A stretch of 64,000 nucleotides of DNA, taken from NCBI GenBank assembly GCA_030386875.1, contig CM059570.1, positions 32,045,422 to 32,109,421 of the forward strand, read 5' to 3'. Positions 34,595-46,361 of this stretch are shown in pieces (position 1 is the stretch's first letter; every line of letters begins with the position of its first letter). The notes beneath the pieces were generated by a model, which was not told the DNA's origin, ran no database searches, and was given only the letters and a program-made list of their open reading frames with translations. This DNA comes from Morinoia aosen. Taxonomy: Eukaryota; Arthropoda; Malacostraca; Amphipoda; Talitridae. The position numbers and the translations under genes are program-made.

Positions 34595-35064
34595 TTGTTC
34601 ATAAAGTGGGAACTTGTAACAGATCGTATCCACAATACAGCGTATTGAAGTACTAAATTTTACCCTACGTTATCTCTACAATAAAAGTTGCGATTTTCGC
34701 CCCGTTTTGGTACGGACTACTGAAGATGGACGGTGGTGTAAATAATCGAATAATCCAAGAAGATTATCCGACTTGTACAAACATACACTAAAAGTCGTAC
34801 CCAAAGTAATTCATTGCAGTGTAGCTGTAACTGCGAATAAATTGACAATTTTCTCCGTGTTGTGATTCAAGTGTTCGACATGGGAGCGTGTGGTGTGCAA
34901 GTGGCCGGGCCTGACATGAGTGGTTCACTGAACTGCTGTAAGAAGCGCCCTGTTCACCTCATGTTGAATGCGTGTGTCATTGAACTCGGAAGAAAGTAGA
35001 TAGGTTACTTTGAAATCTTCTAGTGGACGCAATTCAGTTTGAATAAACAGTTATGTTAACTCTT

Positions 35065-35395
35065 CAGGGGATAAAAGTATGTATCTAAGGGAATTAGCGC
35101 TCCCAGGGGAAAAATGTGAGCCTGAGCTACGAGTTAGGTAGGCCTTCTTTTTGTTGAAATAAAATATTTTTTGTTTTGTTGGAACCATCTTTTTTCGGTT
35201 CACGGCTGTCCTGTTTATCAGCTCCTCAGACTTTCTTCTTCAATTTTCATCTTGTTTCATAGTAATCCTTTTCAAGTTACTCTTTCTTTGCGCACAGGAT
35301 TTTGTGCGGTAACACACGTGCGTAGAAAACGCGTTCCTTCAACTCGATTCTAAATGGTGCCTCCCTTCTTCTTTGAATATCCATGACTTGGTAAG
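35065..35395 (+). repeat. Family A, copy 3
   Basis: Head with attagcgctcccaggggaaa, the gttaggtaggccttcttttt block, cggttcacggctgtcctgtt and the reduced 3' end. Confidence 0.75.
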
Positions 35396-36311
35396 GAAAG
35401 CTTTTACTTATGACCAATCGCTGTAAAAAACGATGCATTCACCGAAACGTGAATGCAACAGAGCAGAATGCTGACTCATCTGTTTTGATCACCTCGATTC
35501 TATGGTTAACCGCTGACGGTTCATCTCACTCACCGAGAATGGGTTTCCTAGTTATGAGAAGTCAGTCCATAAATCCGGATTGAGGCTTTTCATATACTAG
35601 AATTTCTTGAAGGCATTCCTTTGTTTGCCACTCATGATATTATTCACTTCTTGACTCCCACTCTCTTACGGGCCCTGCATCGTGTGGGCAGTTTTATTTC
35701 ACATTCTCTCAAGGTATTGATGCATATCTTGTGATCTTAATGCATATCTTGGTGATTTGCTTTGCCTATGTATCATTGTGAACATAGTTCTTATCTAGCG
35801 AATGAGTAGCGAAGCCCAGTTGTGCTATATTACTGTTATTTTTATGTAATTTCAAACAAAATCACTCGTATGTGTACTGTATGAGAAATTTGTAAATGTA
35901 ATCAGTCATACATTATTAGCGTTTGGTAATTTTATGTTGGCATTTGCTATTATGTCAACATTTCAAGTACTTCTCTCAAAAATTTGATGTGTATTTCAGA
36001 TTTATTTTGTAGTTCAATAGTTTTGTACGCGTTAAATTGTGGTCATAAAGAGTAGACCCAATTGATTAAGTCAGAAATTTTTTTGCCGATCTGGAGTTAG
36101 CTGAACATGGTGCGCACAGTACACTTTTGGGTGTCGTGTTTTTTGAGGAACCTTGAGAAATTCAACTGGAAGGCGCGCAGTGTATGTAGATAGTGGCAAC
36201 ACATATCTTTTTTTTTTTATCTAGGTGAAAGTATCCATGAAGTAAATTACTGAAAGTCAGCTGGTAATTTTGACCGGCATTTTCCTGTCTTGCATGATCG
36301 TTGTAACTGAC

Positions 36312-36787
36312 TTCAGGTAAAGGTCAGGTAGGATTTCCTTTCGTTGAAATAAAATAGTTTAGTTATTTATTACGGATCATCTTTTTTTCGGTTCACTGCT
36401 GTCCTGTTCTTCAGCATCTACTACTTTCTTCTTCAACTTTTATCTTGTTTCAGAAAGTTCTTGCTTAACTTACGGTTTCTATTCACTTAGTGCATAAACC
36501 AGTGGTTCTTAATCTGGGTGGCGCGAGCCTCCGCAGTAATACCTTATTTTTTTAGTAATGTTTTCGACAAAAGAGTCAACTTTCGCTATTGAATATGTTT
36601 GTGGACCTATATACAACATTCTTTGTTGTGAGCTCTTATTTACCAGTCCATCTGCATCGTGGGAGTAAAAGGTTAAGCACCACTGGCATAGATTCAGCGT
36701 TTCCTCAAGTCCATACTAAATGCCTTTCTCTCTTTGGAACGCCTTCGTTGCGGTTTGGGAGGCTTAAACTAACATCTAGTCTAATCT
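36312..36787 (+). repeat. Family A, copy 4 (longer, with an internal insertion)
   Basis: Starts aggtcaggtaggatttcctt, has cggttcactgctgtcctgtt, then about 150 bp not in other copies around 36500-36660, and the ending ggcttaaactaacatctagt plus ctaatc. Confidence 0.7.
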
Positions 36788-37305
36788 TGTAGCTGACATC
36801 CTTAATGGTGCGTCTTGCATTATTGTAGCTGACATCATCCTATTTGCTGCTCGCAAAACCACTGAGTTTCCTTGTTAGGATATATATTTTTTCCGTTGAG
36901 TCAGATACGATATCGCAACAGGAATGGCGTACAGACAAGTAGCCAAGGCACATTAACGCTTTACGACTGTGCTGTCTTTAAATTAATTCAAACAAAATTC
37001 ATTCATTCGTTTTTTTGATGAAAAAAGCTGTACTTGGAATCTGGGAAATATTAAAAGCAATCAACAAGTTTATTTTACAATTAATTTGCCTTCACACACG
37101 GGGTATCCAGACAAGAGGAAAAGCTCACATATTTTTAGTATATGTGTTGTGAAGTCTTAAAACATTCAAGTTTAGTACATTAGCTCCAGGTTCGATTTAG
37201 TAATTCTGTTGAAACTGTGATTCTTGCTTTAAGAAAATGGGAGACTTGAAAAAATTATTAACCAAAAGCATGTACATACATTGTTACCAGTGATAAACAA
37301 GAATA

Positions 37306-37895
37306 TACAGGGTGTTTTTTAAATACGGGACCCGAAAAAATCTTCAATAACTTTTGGAACAGAACGAATTTTTGAAAAACGAACGGCGGTTGAATTTTGA
37401 GATTTATATCTTTTATTTGGTACCTACGTATTCATGATAGAACAGCCAAAATAAGAATCAGAGGACACAGTAAAATACATCCGTCTTTAAAACTGCCTCC
37501 AAGATGACGAACTGGACACAGGCTGGACAAACTGGACGTTGAGTGGCCTGCAAGGTTTCGTGGTCTTTCCCATTGAATTTTTTCATGTGGGGATATCTAA
37601 AGGCAAGGGTTTATCGTGACAAGCCGACGGATCTGACTCAACTCAAGGATGCCATCATCTCAGAAAGATTATCGGTCCCACCCTCGCCAGCCCTGCAATG
37701 AGAAGCGTGCGAACTCGCGCCCGATATTGCTTGCAGTCGGGTGGACGCCACATGAAGAACGTCATCTTCAAAAATTAGTCCAAATAAAAAATGTAAATCT
37801 CTGGGTTCTCCTGCCAATTTATTTTTAAGAATAGTTCATTGTATCAAAAGTTATTAAAGATTTTTTCGGGTCCCTTATTTAAAAAGCACCCTGTA
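37306..37895 (+). mobile_element. Tc1/mariner-like deletion derivative with transposase C-terminal remnant
   Basis: TA-CAGGGTG...CACCCTG-TA with inverted ends of about 50 bp (tacgggacccgaaaaaatct / agattttttcgggtccctta). The interior reads FFMWGYLKARVYRDKPTDLT QLKDAIIS, then after a frame change MRSVRTRARYCLQSGGRHMK, the C-terminal part of an IS630/Tc1/mariner-type transposase common in arthropods. The N-terminal and most catalytic residues are gone. Confidence 0.78.
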
Positions 37896-37936
37896 CTTGA
37901 TACCTAATAACTAAGAATATACTAAATATCTAAGAA

Positions 37937-38160
37937 TCTATACTATATCAAGAGGGGTGTGGGTCTGTAGCCAGCCGAAAGTGTGTGATGAGCGTATCTG
38001 TGATACAAGCTCGGTCAACTCCACAATTTCCATTGAATTAATCCATCAGATTCGAGTAGGAATGAATATCACGTGAATTCTTAGGAAATAGGAACGTGTG
38101 ACATGTGATTTGTCGAACATTATTATACATTTTTGACGGGCCGTGTGCACTCGGCCTCAT
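37937..38160 (+). mobile_element. Helitron-like relic, related copy
   Basis: Starts with TCTATACTATATCAAG, typical of animal Helitron 5' ends, and shares gcgtatctgtgatacaagct and gacgggccgtgtgcactc with 34437-34594. The 3' hairpin is decayed. Confidence 0.42.
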
Positions 38161-38944
38161 CAACTCTCGAAAGATTCAGTTTTTCTCGTTTCTAACGGCC
38201 TTTCTTTCATATCGCCTTCTTTCTTATTTCAAATAACGGGTTGTGGTCTAGTATACTTAATATCTAACTCTGTCAAAAACCTCGGCATTATGGCTCAAAC
38301 GAGTTATGGCGCTTCAATGGCTGCCTATTAGGAGATCGAAAAGTTATGCTGTAAACTGAGGTAAATAACTTATTGTGCTCATGTTTTAACTTAAAACTAG
38401 TCAAGCATACGAGATAAATACGTATCCTTGTTTCGAACTGAGAGAAAAGATAGTTAGATACAAATTTAATGAGTAGGTAGCAACATGTGTAATAAATTCA
38501 GTCATGCTTCTTTCATCCTCATAAAAAAGAATTTGAAGTACCAATATTTGCACCGTATGACTATATAGACGTAAAATTTCGCACGATTCTTCGCAGAACG
38601 TGTCGACGCATTTCTTCGTCAGACGTCTTTTGTATTTATTATAATTGTAGCTCGTAGCTATGGGCTGAGGTTTTCCCCATTTTCCGTGGTGAAGACAAGA
38701 GTTAGGCGCGATATGTTGTTTTTAGTTTAATCCCATTTATTTTCGCTTTACTTTTCATTTGTCTAGTAATTTGAGAGCACGTGAATTACAAACCCGTTTT
38801 CGAAGGCCGAGTGGGCGAGGGAATCGCAAATATCAAGAGGTGTGGAATCCCAAGATTCAGTACCAACGAAAGCTCGCTCACCTGTTTTGAGATGTGTTTT
38901 TTGAGTGAAAAGTCACTGTGAGCTTATTCCTATTTCATGCCAAG

Positions 38945-39532
38945 TACAGGGTGGTTGCTGAAAATATATACATTTTAAATTGCTATAACCATTTTTACAG
39001 CCAGGATAAAGAATTAGAACTGGCGTTATTGGAAAGAAGAGTTAATTTTTAATTTTTACGCTAATTTACCAGTTGAATTCGTGTTTTCGTCTTTGATAAG
39101 AGTTCTCAGTCTTTCAACATTTTCCGCTGTGCGTTCAGAAACTTTTCTTCCAGATCTTCCTTTGTTAATGTTGCTCACAATAAACTGGGATAGCCACTTT
39201 TGGAAGTTCCTCTGAATCGATAGTTTGTTCGGTTTGAATCTGATGTGTATTCCGAGAAGAATTTCCTCCGAGTCCCGACGATGGATCCAATTTTCGACAT
39301 TTCTTCGATGATGTACTTGCGCTGTTGAAGAGTTAGTTGTGCCATGTTTGCTGATTACAGTAATCTTCTCTCCTGCACCCTTGTTGTTCATGCTTATTTG
39401 GTGTGTATACCAGATACGTGAGGAAGCATTGAATTCTGTCCTTTCGGATGTTCTATGTATAGCCTCCTATTTTCTATATTTAAAAATTTATTGGAATTTT
39501 AAAATGTATACATTTGTTACAACTGTTCTGTA
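38945..39532 (-). mobile_element. Tc1/mariner-like deletion derivative with helix-turn-helix remnant
   Basis: TA-CAGGGTGGTTGCTG ... CAACTGTTCTG-TA; the inverted ends share atatacattttaaatt-type sequence. The minus-strand frame 39056-39391 contains IQRNFQKWLSQFIVSNINKG and then RSGRKVSERTAENVERLRTL, resembling the DNA-binding N-terminus of such transposases (fold-GRSGR-RT-EN). No DDE region is present. Confidence 0.68.
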
Positions 39533-39669
39533 GTCATGGTAGCGAATTTGAGCGCAAATCAAATGCTTAAAAATCCATGATATTTATTAGTTTTGCCTAT
39601 TTTCTAAGTAAAACTCTTAGAGTACAATTCAGTAACATTCGTTCGGTGTCAGAATTCTCAGGTTCTTGA

Positions 39670-40190
39670 ATGAATCGTAGACCTTCCATTTTGTTGAAAT
39701 AAACTCTTTTTGTTCCGGACCATCCTTCTTCGGTTCACTGCTGTCTTGTTTTGCAGCATGTCTGATTTTCTTCATCATTTTTTATGGTGTTTCGTGAACT
39801 TCTCCTTTAACTTAATGTTCCTACAAGGTGTGAGAACACACCTTGTGCATACATTCGCCGTTCCTTTCATTCCATGCGGAATGATTCCGTTCATTTTGCT
39901 TTCGTGGAAGCAGCTACGCTGTGGTCATGGAAGCTTAATACTTTGACTGCGACGCGAGCCACCAGTGGTATACGCTAGGAATTTTCATAGTGATGCTGAT
40001 CGACCAGTAGACAAAAACTCAAGCTTTATAAATACTTAATAAAAGCTAAATGAAGGTATAAGCCACTTAATGTTTGTTATTTTTAAGATTAATTACAATT
40101 GACTTTAAATTTGATTGAATATTTAACTTTAGTTTTACCTGCCGCAGTCAAAATATTAATCTGACTTTAAATCTAATCTAACTTTCTTGC
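39670..40190 (+). repeat. Family A, copy 5, split by a family B element
   Basis: Head and middle 39670-39938 (cggttcactgctgtcttgtt), tail 40160-40190 (ctttaaatctaatctaac). The family B element at 39935-40159 lies at the TTAA of the conserved 'ggcttaaac' tail. Confidence 0.75.
39935..40159 (+). mobile_element. Family B TTAA element, copy 2
   Basis: TTAA-tactttgactgcgacg ... ccgcagtcaaaata-TTAA. Both TTAA copies are intact. Inserted in family A copy 5. Confidence 0.82.
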
Positions 40191-40344
40191 ATGCATTGGA
40201 CTCGAGTATTCCATAAGAGTACAACGAAAAATTTGAAAATAGGCTCGTGAGCATTATTCAATACGCTTACCGGGATGAGTTTAAGTGGGGTTCAATCATC
40301 GACTCAAATTTAGAGTCAAAAGTTGTTAGCAGTTATATGTCCTC

Positions 40345-40715
40345 TCAGGGAGATACGACTATTCTATCTATGGGAACTAGCGCTCCCAGGGGGAAAATGT
40401 GAGGTCCTGAGCTGAGAGTTAGGTAGGCCATATTTTTGTTGAAATGATCTTTTTATTTTATTAAGTACTTTTTATTTTTTCGGTTCACTGCTTTCCTGTT
40501 TTACAGCACCTCTGATTTTCTTCTTGAACTTTTATCTTGTTTCATAACCTTCCTTCTTATCTCACTGTTTCTATGCGCACGGGATCCCTTGCGGGAGCAC
40601 CCTTTGTGCATAGATTCCACGTTCCCTCAACTCCATACTAAATGGCGCCTTCATCCTTCCTCTCTTTGAACATCTTTGTTGTGGTAAAAGGAGGCTAAAA
40701 CGAATTTTTAATCAA
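40345..40715 (+). repeat. Family A, copy 6
   Basis: Full-length copy: ctagcgctcccagggggaaa head, ctgagagttaggtaggccat, cggttcactgctttcctgtt, and the end aaaggaggctaaaacg. Preceded by a C-like fragment at ~40255-40340. Confidence 0.75.
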
Positions 40716-41229
40716 TCAGTCAATTGAAAGGAGAAGAAATTAGTACACAATCAAAATAAAAGATTGCCTGGTCTAAATAAGTGCATTCGTAAACTTTCTC
40801 TGTTCATTATAGTTGCATCATATGCAACTCATTGTAAAATTCTCAGTTTCGTTTACGATGAAATTATAGTGTTGCTTTCAGTAGATTATCCTTCTGCTAC
40901 CCCTGATGTTGGATGGAGTAATCCTCTCAATCTCATACGCACCAATTTGGAGACAATTATCTATGCTTTCAAAATTACTCAAGTTATTTCAAATTGGCTG
41001 GTTTTCCTTTCGAATTAGATGCTATCATTATGCCGATTTTGATCATACGAGTATATGGACGAAATTTTAAACATACTAATTCAGTGCAAGGAAATAATTC
41101 AATTAATGGAACATGTAATATAAATTTATATTAATGGTAAAGTTAATGTTTTAAAGGGAATTTAAATATTTTTTTATTAATCTTGCTGCAAATCTTAAAA
41201 AAAATGATAGTTGGATTGCACTGAAGATC

Positions 41230-41450
41230 GTTACACGTTAACCGCCATGAGTTAAACTAAAGTTCACTATTCAACTGAAATTTGAAGTCAATTGTAATAA
41301 GTAATTTTGACAAAAGCAAACGTTAACTAGATCGTGCCACCGTTTAGTTTTAGTATTTACGAAAATTGATTTTGTGACTATCGGACGGTGAACAGCATCA
41401 TTAAAATTCCCGCCGTGTACCACCGGTGGCTAAAATGGCAGTTAACGTGA
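41230..41450 (-). mobile_element. B/C intermediate element, copy 7
   Basis: The left half is C-like (acacgttaaccgccatgagt, taaactaaagttc) and the right half is B-like, inverted (ccaccggtgg, ggcagttaacgtg). Suggests that B and C are subfamilies that exchange parts. Confidence 0.65.
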
Positions 41451-43052
41451 ATTTCACGTTTGAGGATGATCAGTTACAGGAAGGCTCGAATATCTTCCAG
41501 CTCCATGAGTAGAAAGTAGCGTGGCTGCAAATTTGGGAGTATTGGCCAGGTAGAGGCAAACCTGGCAACACTGCTCCGAGTTGAGTGACCTTCGCTGCTG
41601 TCGCCAGCCGACGCTGTGCCTATTGCGGAGTCCGGTCATTCTTTCGTCGGAGCCAGTTGGTTTTTTGTTGTCTTATTTAATCCCACCAGTGGTGTTACGA
41701 GCGGATTTTTTTTTGCACACAGAGTTTACCGCAGCCTTCAAGAGAGGATGAACAGCTTGGTAATGGTGAAGTTTAAACAGAAGTTATTTAGAGTTATGAC
41801 ATCCGCGAAACGTCGTCGTTACCGGAAGCGTAAAGCTTTCATGGTGGAGAAAGCTATCACCTTGGCCGTCAGTGTCTTGTTCCAACTCTGGTTGCTTTCT
41901 AGTGCATTCTGGAGGACTCAAGTGCATTCTGGAGATGCTAGACAACGATTACCTTGCTATTAACAATAATTATTAATTAGCGATTCGTGAAGTGATCGCT
42001 TGATAAGATATCACTGTTATGCAGTACTTATTAGATGTTTTATAAATTATTCCATTCTCAATTTTCCAGATGCAATTCCTAATTATTTGGCTGAAGTGTT
42101 ATCAGGCATAGTTGAACAGTTTTGGCCAAGTTGATAACTACGTCATTTTCATGAAATGGATACGCGTTACTTGACTAACGTTGCCTCTTCGTTTTGCCAC
42201 GAAAATTGTCTATATTGCACTATGACAGAGGTAAACAGTTTATTGTAACATTACTTTTGAACTGTTCCTCCAACATATGTGGCTGGGAAGTTTTGAAAGG
42301 TTTTAGCAATCGCATCTTGTGGTGTAGCACCAGCCGTGGGTGACTGACCTCGAGCGCTTCGTTCTGAGGGTAAGAAAGGCTTGCTCGATTGGCCTTTTTC
42401 AGGCCCAAGTTTATGGTCTTTATATTATAATTTGACTATTAATGTCATCACTGTTATCAGATGCTGAGCGGTACTGGTGGTAAAACGTTGAACGAAAAGC
42501 TTAAAATAGTGGGTTTTAGACAGGGCAAAAGTATCTGGCAAGTTTAGGTCAGTGTTTGTAATTCAAATTCTTGAAATATCAACGTAGAAAACGTAGTGGA
42601 CAAAAATGAAAGGAACATTGCTAATCTAGTGATTTTAGGCATCAGATATTTTGAGTATTCGCTCGTCTTAAAATAGTGAGTGCCCCTTCAATAAAAGTGA
42701 TTGGATACATACGATGGGAAAAGTTAGCTTGGAACCCAGAATTAGAGGAATCCAGTAGCTGTGAGCAGTCACTCGGCCGCCAAAACTATGTGCAGAGTAA
42801 AACTATTCATTATATTACACTACGGATTTTAAAAGTTCAGTGGAAGTGTGCCCAGTTTCATCGCAATTTAAAATTCCTAGCAATTATCCAAAAAAAAACA
42901 GATTTAAGGTTCTCGCTTAACCCGGGTGATTAATTTTCCTGAATCTGTTACACAGAGGCTAAACAAAGCAGGGTAAAACTCAACTTAATTTTGAAGACCA
43001 TGGGTCGAATTTTCAAACGATTTACATCATCGCAGCGACCTTACTTGATTTC

Positions 43053-43256
43053 TTAACACTTTGACTGCGACGTGAGCCACCGGCGGTCACTCAGGGGATT
43101 TTCATAATGCTGCTGACCGACCAGTAGTCACAAACTCCATTTTCATAAATACTTCATCAAAACTAAATGAAGGCAAGATCCAGTTAATGTTTCCTATTTT
43201 CAACATTCCTTGCTACAATTGTCATTCAATATCAGTTGATTGCCGCAAAGTGTTAG
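43053..43256 (+). mobile_element. Family B TTAA element, copy 3
   Basis: TTAA-cactttgactgcgacgtga ... ttgccgcaaagtg-TTAG. Carries gctgctgaccgaccagtagt. Internally a little shorter. Confidence 0.78.
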
Positions 43257-43577
43257 GGTTATATTGAACTCAAATTTAGTAGAAATTTACAAGGTCTGAT
43301 AATAAAAGATCTACTAAGAATCTAATCACTTTGTAAAACGTTTCGGAGGCCAGCTCCATCCTCAGTAAGTAAATCTGTAAACAATTGGAAACGGTCAAAT
43401 CCAAAGAACACAAGTTTGCATTAAATACTTAGCATGAATTTGTTGAGTGTTAAGGTACAAGTGAATTCGAGCGCGATACGTAATGTAATTACGTAGGACG
43501 TAGTGGAGCCAAGTCCTCCTAAATGAAGCTTCGATACAGGCTGTACTGCTACCAATTCGTAAATTGTTTCTTGATCC

Positions 43578-43930
43578 CGCCCCCCCTCAGGGGGATACAA
43601 CTATAGTATCTATGAGAATTATCGCTCCCAGGGGGGGAAAACGTGCGAGGGCCTTGGCTGAGAGTTAGGTAGGCCTTTTTTTCTTGAAATAAAATGCTAT
43701 GTTAAGGACCATCCTATTTTCGGTTCACTCCTCTCCTGTTTTTCAGCACCTACTACTTTCTTCTTCGATTGAGATCTTGCTTCATAATTTTTTCTTAACT
43801 CACTGTTTCTCTGCTCTTTCTGCATAGATTCCGCGTTCCCTTAACTCCACACTAAATGGTGCCTTCCTCTCTTTGGATCGCCTTTGTGGCGGATAGGGAG
43901 GCTTAAACTAACAAATAATAATCTAATCTT
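43578..43930 (+). repeat. Family A, copy 7
   Basis: Head with a cccccctcaggggg stem and ctcccagggggg, ctgagagttaggtaggcctt, cggttcactcctctcctgtt, and the end ggaggcttaaactaac plus taataatctaatc. Confidence 0.78.
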
Positions 43931-45222
43931 GACCCTGCCCCTGATGTCGGCAGGAACTGCTTCGTTACGCTTGTGCCTGCGCTGACGGACCGAACGAAGT
44001 AGCACAAACGGATGATCAATTAAATAAAAAGGATGACCAAACAAGCACGAACCAGTGTGAAACAATTTAAGCCGGTCGTGCTAAGAAATGCATCCTATCT
44101 AGGTTTTTATTTCCTATAGCGAGGCTTCCGAACTTTACTTCGTAACTTTCATTCAATACTTATAGTGTTTCTTATGAAAGAAAAAAGAAAAACGGTTCAT
44201 TTCCAATAAAGATATACAAAAAGCAAAAGGTTTATTGGCGAAGGAGAGAACGTGATATTTCCCAAAGATATGGTTTCATCAGCAAACCTATCACGTGCCT
44301 TCATTGCATGTTCCTTTTGTATATTCATAGCTGCTAAATTCCGTTATTCGACTAACCAAAATAAAGACATTGGAAACTTCCTGCTCGTCGAGCAGGCAGT
44401 TACGGCTCAACTTGATGAGTTGTATATTTCCCTGTCCGTGCAGATGTCATTTGCTTCTGCAGCTCTCCAAATAAATTCAGCAGTAGCACAGGGCTGCCAG
44501 ATAACACTGATGAAATAAAGCCAAAGCGAGAGACAAACCCCCCCCCCCCCCCTCCCTCTTCCTCCCCCTCAAAATTTTAAATACAAAATGAGAATATTTA
44601 TTCAAAAATGTACTCTCATTATATGAAAACCTCTTTTTCAAAAAAAATATTCCTCTTCGTTGTCGTCAGAGACAGAGTAGCATAAAAGTTCATGCTTCTC
44701 TGTCAGGTAGCATTTATAGTTCGCGAGCTTTTTCTTAAACCACATTTTTTGTATATATTCTGACGAAACGTGAATTTATTTTGCAAAAGTTGTGACTATT
44801 GTTAATCTCTGAACTGAGGTAAAATACTAGACACTTAAACATTTAGGTTTACCTCGAGAGAAAACTTTAGCTAACGACCAGTTCATGGGATTTTTTAGAG
44901 TAGTTATATAATAAGGGATTTTATTTTAGGAACTGGAATATCAGTGATTTCTATATTCTTCACATTAGAGTTGTTTTTTTTTCGTCCATCCTTTACGTCT
45001 GTGTGTACTAATTGCACAGATTCTTAATTGTGTTTTGCTTTCTATTCCACCTTTGATGAAACTTTATTCATCTACCCTACACCTTTTTTTCAAATCGTCT
45101 CTTCAGGCTTGCTGTGGTGTCCGATTTTTGTACGAGCCTCATTTTCTTGTGATGTGCACTGTAACTACTTTTCACACGGGATCTATTAATAAACAATGGA
45201 CACAAAGGGTAGCGAAATCGCT

Positions 45223-46361
45223 TTAAGAAGACCATCCAAGGCCCCTGCTAGGCCCCTGTTGCTCCATTGAGCATTTTTCGTGTTTTTGTTGGAAAAGGAC
45301 CCTTAGGTGGTGGACTATTCGGTCCTAAAATTTTATGGCGCTACGAACACTAGATCCCCCCCCCCGGGGGGGGGGGGGGGGGATCATAAATCTTTAACTT
45401 TTTAATATTCGACCCCATATAAAAAGAAAACAAAACGAGAAATGGATAATTTTACAACACACTTCTGTTAGAAATGTTCTAAGGATTCTAAAACTGTCTT
45501 TGGTTTTGTTCTAGCATCAAAACTCAATGAGTTGATATGTCTTGAAATATACATAAAAATGAACCAAAAAACCAATATGTCAAATTTTTTTCAAAAACCA
45601 AGGCCTGAATCAAAAAAATGAATAGAATAAATTGTGTTTCTTTTCAAAAGTTACATATTATTGTCAAATTTCATGAGAATCAGACTGAAAATAAAAAAAT
45701 TAAAAATTTGAACAAAATTTTTATTTTTTATTTTTTTGGGAAATCCCAATTTACAGTGTGAATATGAAGTTATTCTTGTAAATTATCGAAATAAAAATTA
45801 AAACTGCATTCAATTACAGAAATTGTCCATTATATTACACTTCAACAAAAAATTTTGTTTTTTGCTTATACCCAACACTTCTAACTTTCAACATTCAAAA
45901 TGGGACTAGTCTTTGAGTTTTGATGCTAGAACAAAACCAAAGACAGTTTTAGAATCCTTGGAACATTTCTAACAAACTCTCACGGGCTTTTTTCAAATTC
46001 TAATTTTTTGAAAAAATATATAGCTCTAAACCCAAAAAATTACTGTTGTTTTTAGAAATTTTAAATTGAAAAAAATAGAATAGATTTGAATTTTAAAAAA
46101 AGCCTGTGACAGTTTGTTAGAAATGTTTCGAGGATTATAAAACTGTCTTTGGTTTTGTTCTAGCATCAAAACTAGAGGACTAGTCCTATTTTGAAATAGC
46201 CATAAAATATACAAAAAAACTAATTTTTCTTGAAAAAAACTAAGGCCTAAATCGGAAAAATGACACGAGTAAAAAAGGTTTACTTTCACAAAATACATAT
46301 AGTGGCCAATTTTCAAACGAATCGGACGAAAAAAATTAAAAAATCCGGATGGTCTCCTTAA
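45223..46361 (-). mobile_element. Family E element, E3 (1.1 kb, inverted)
   Basis: TTAA-gaagaccatcc ... ggatggtctcc-TTAA, both TTAAs intact. Relative to E1 and E2 it is inverted, with the C/G block (C-run then G-run, 45356-45382) near the left end. Internal arms 45914-45990 / 46104-46174 form a long hairpin. No coding region. Confidence 0.8.

Larger units (their letters stand above)
40716..45222. other. Intron DNA between repeat copies
   Basis: Apart from the B/C element at 41230, family B copy 3 and family A copy 7, no gene is seen. A plus-strand frame at 41616-41963 (115 codons, basic stretch KRRRYRKRKAF) and one at 44252-44518 (88 codons) are not recognised. A run of C at ~44537-44552 precedes a CT-rich patch. 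Confidence 0.4.

Noticed and set aside
34880-34999. 39-codon small protein starting MGACGVQ
   Set aside because: Too short and unsupported; kept only as a possible 5' exon in the findings.
44252-44518. 88-codon frame of fairly balanced composition
   Set aside because: No recognisable motif, no splice sites in phase, inside a large intron; not strong enough to call.
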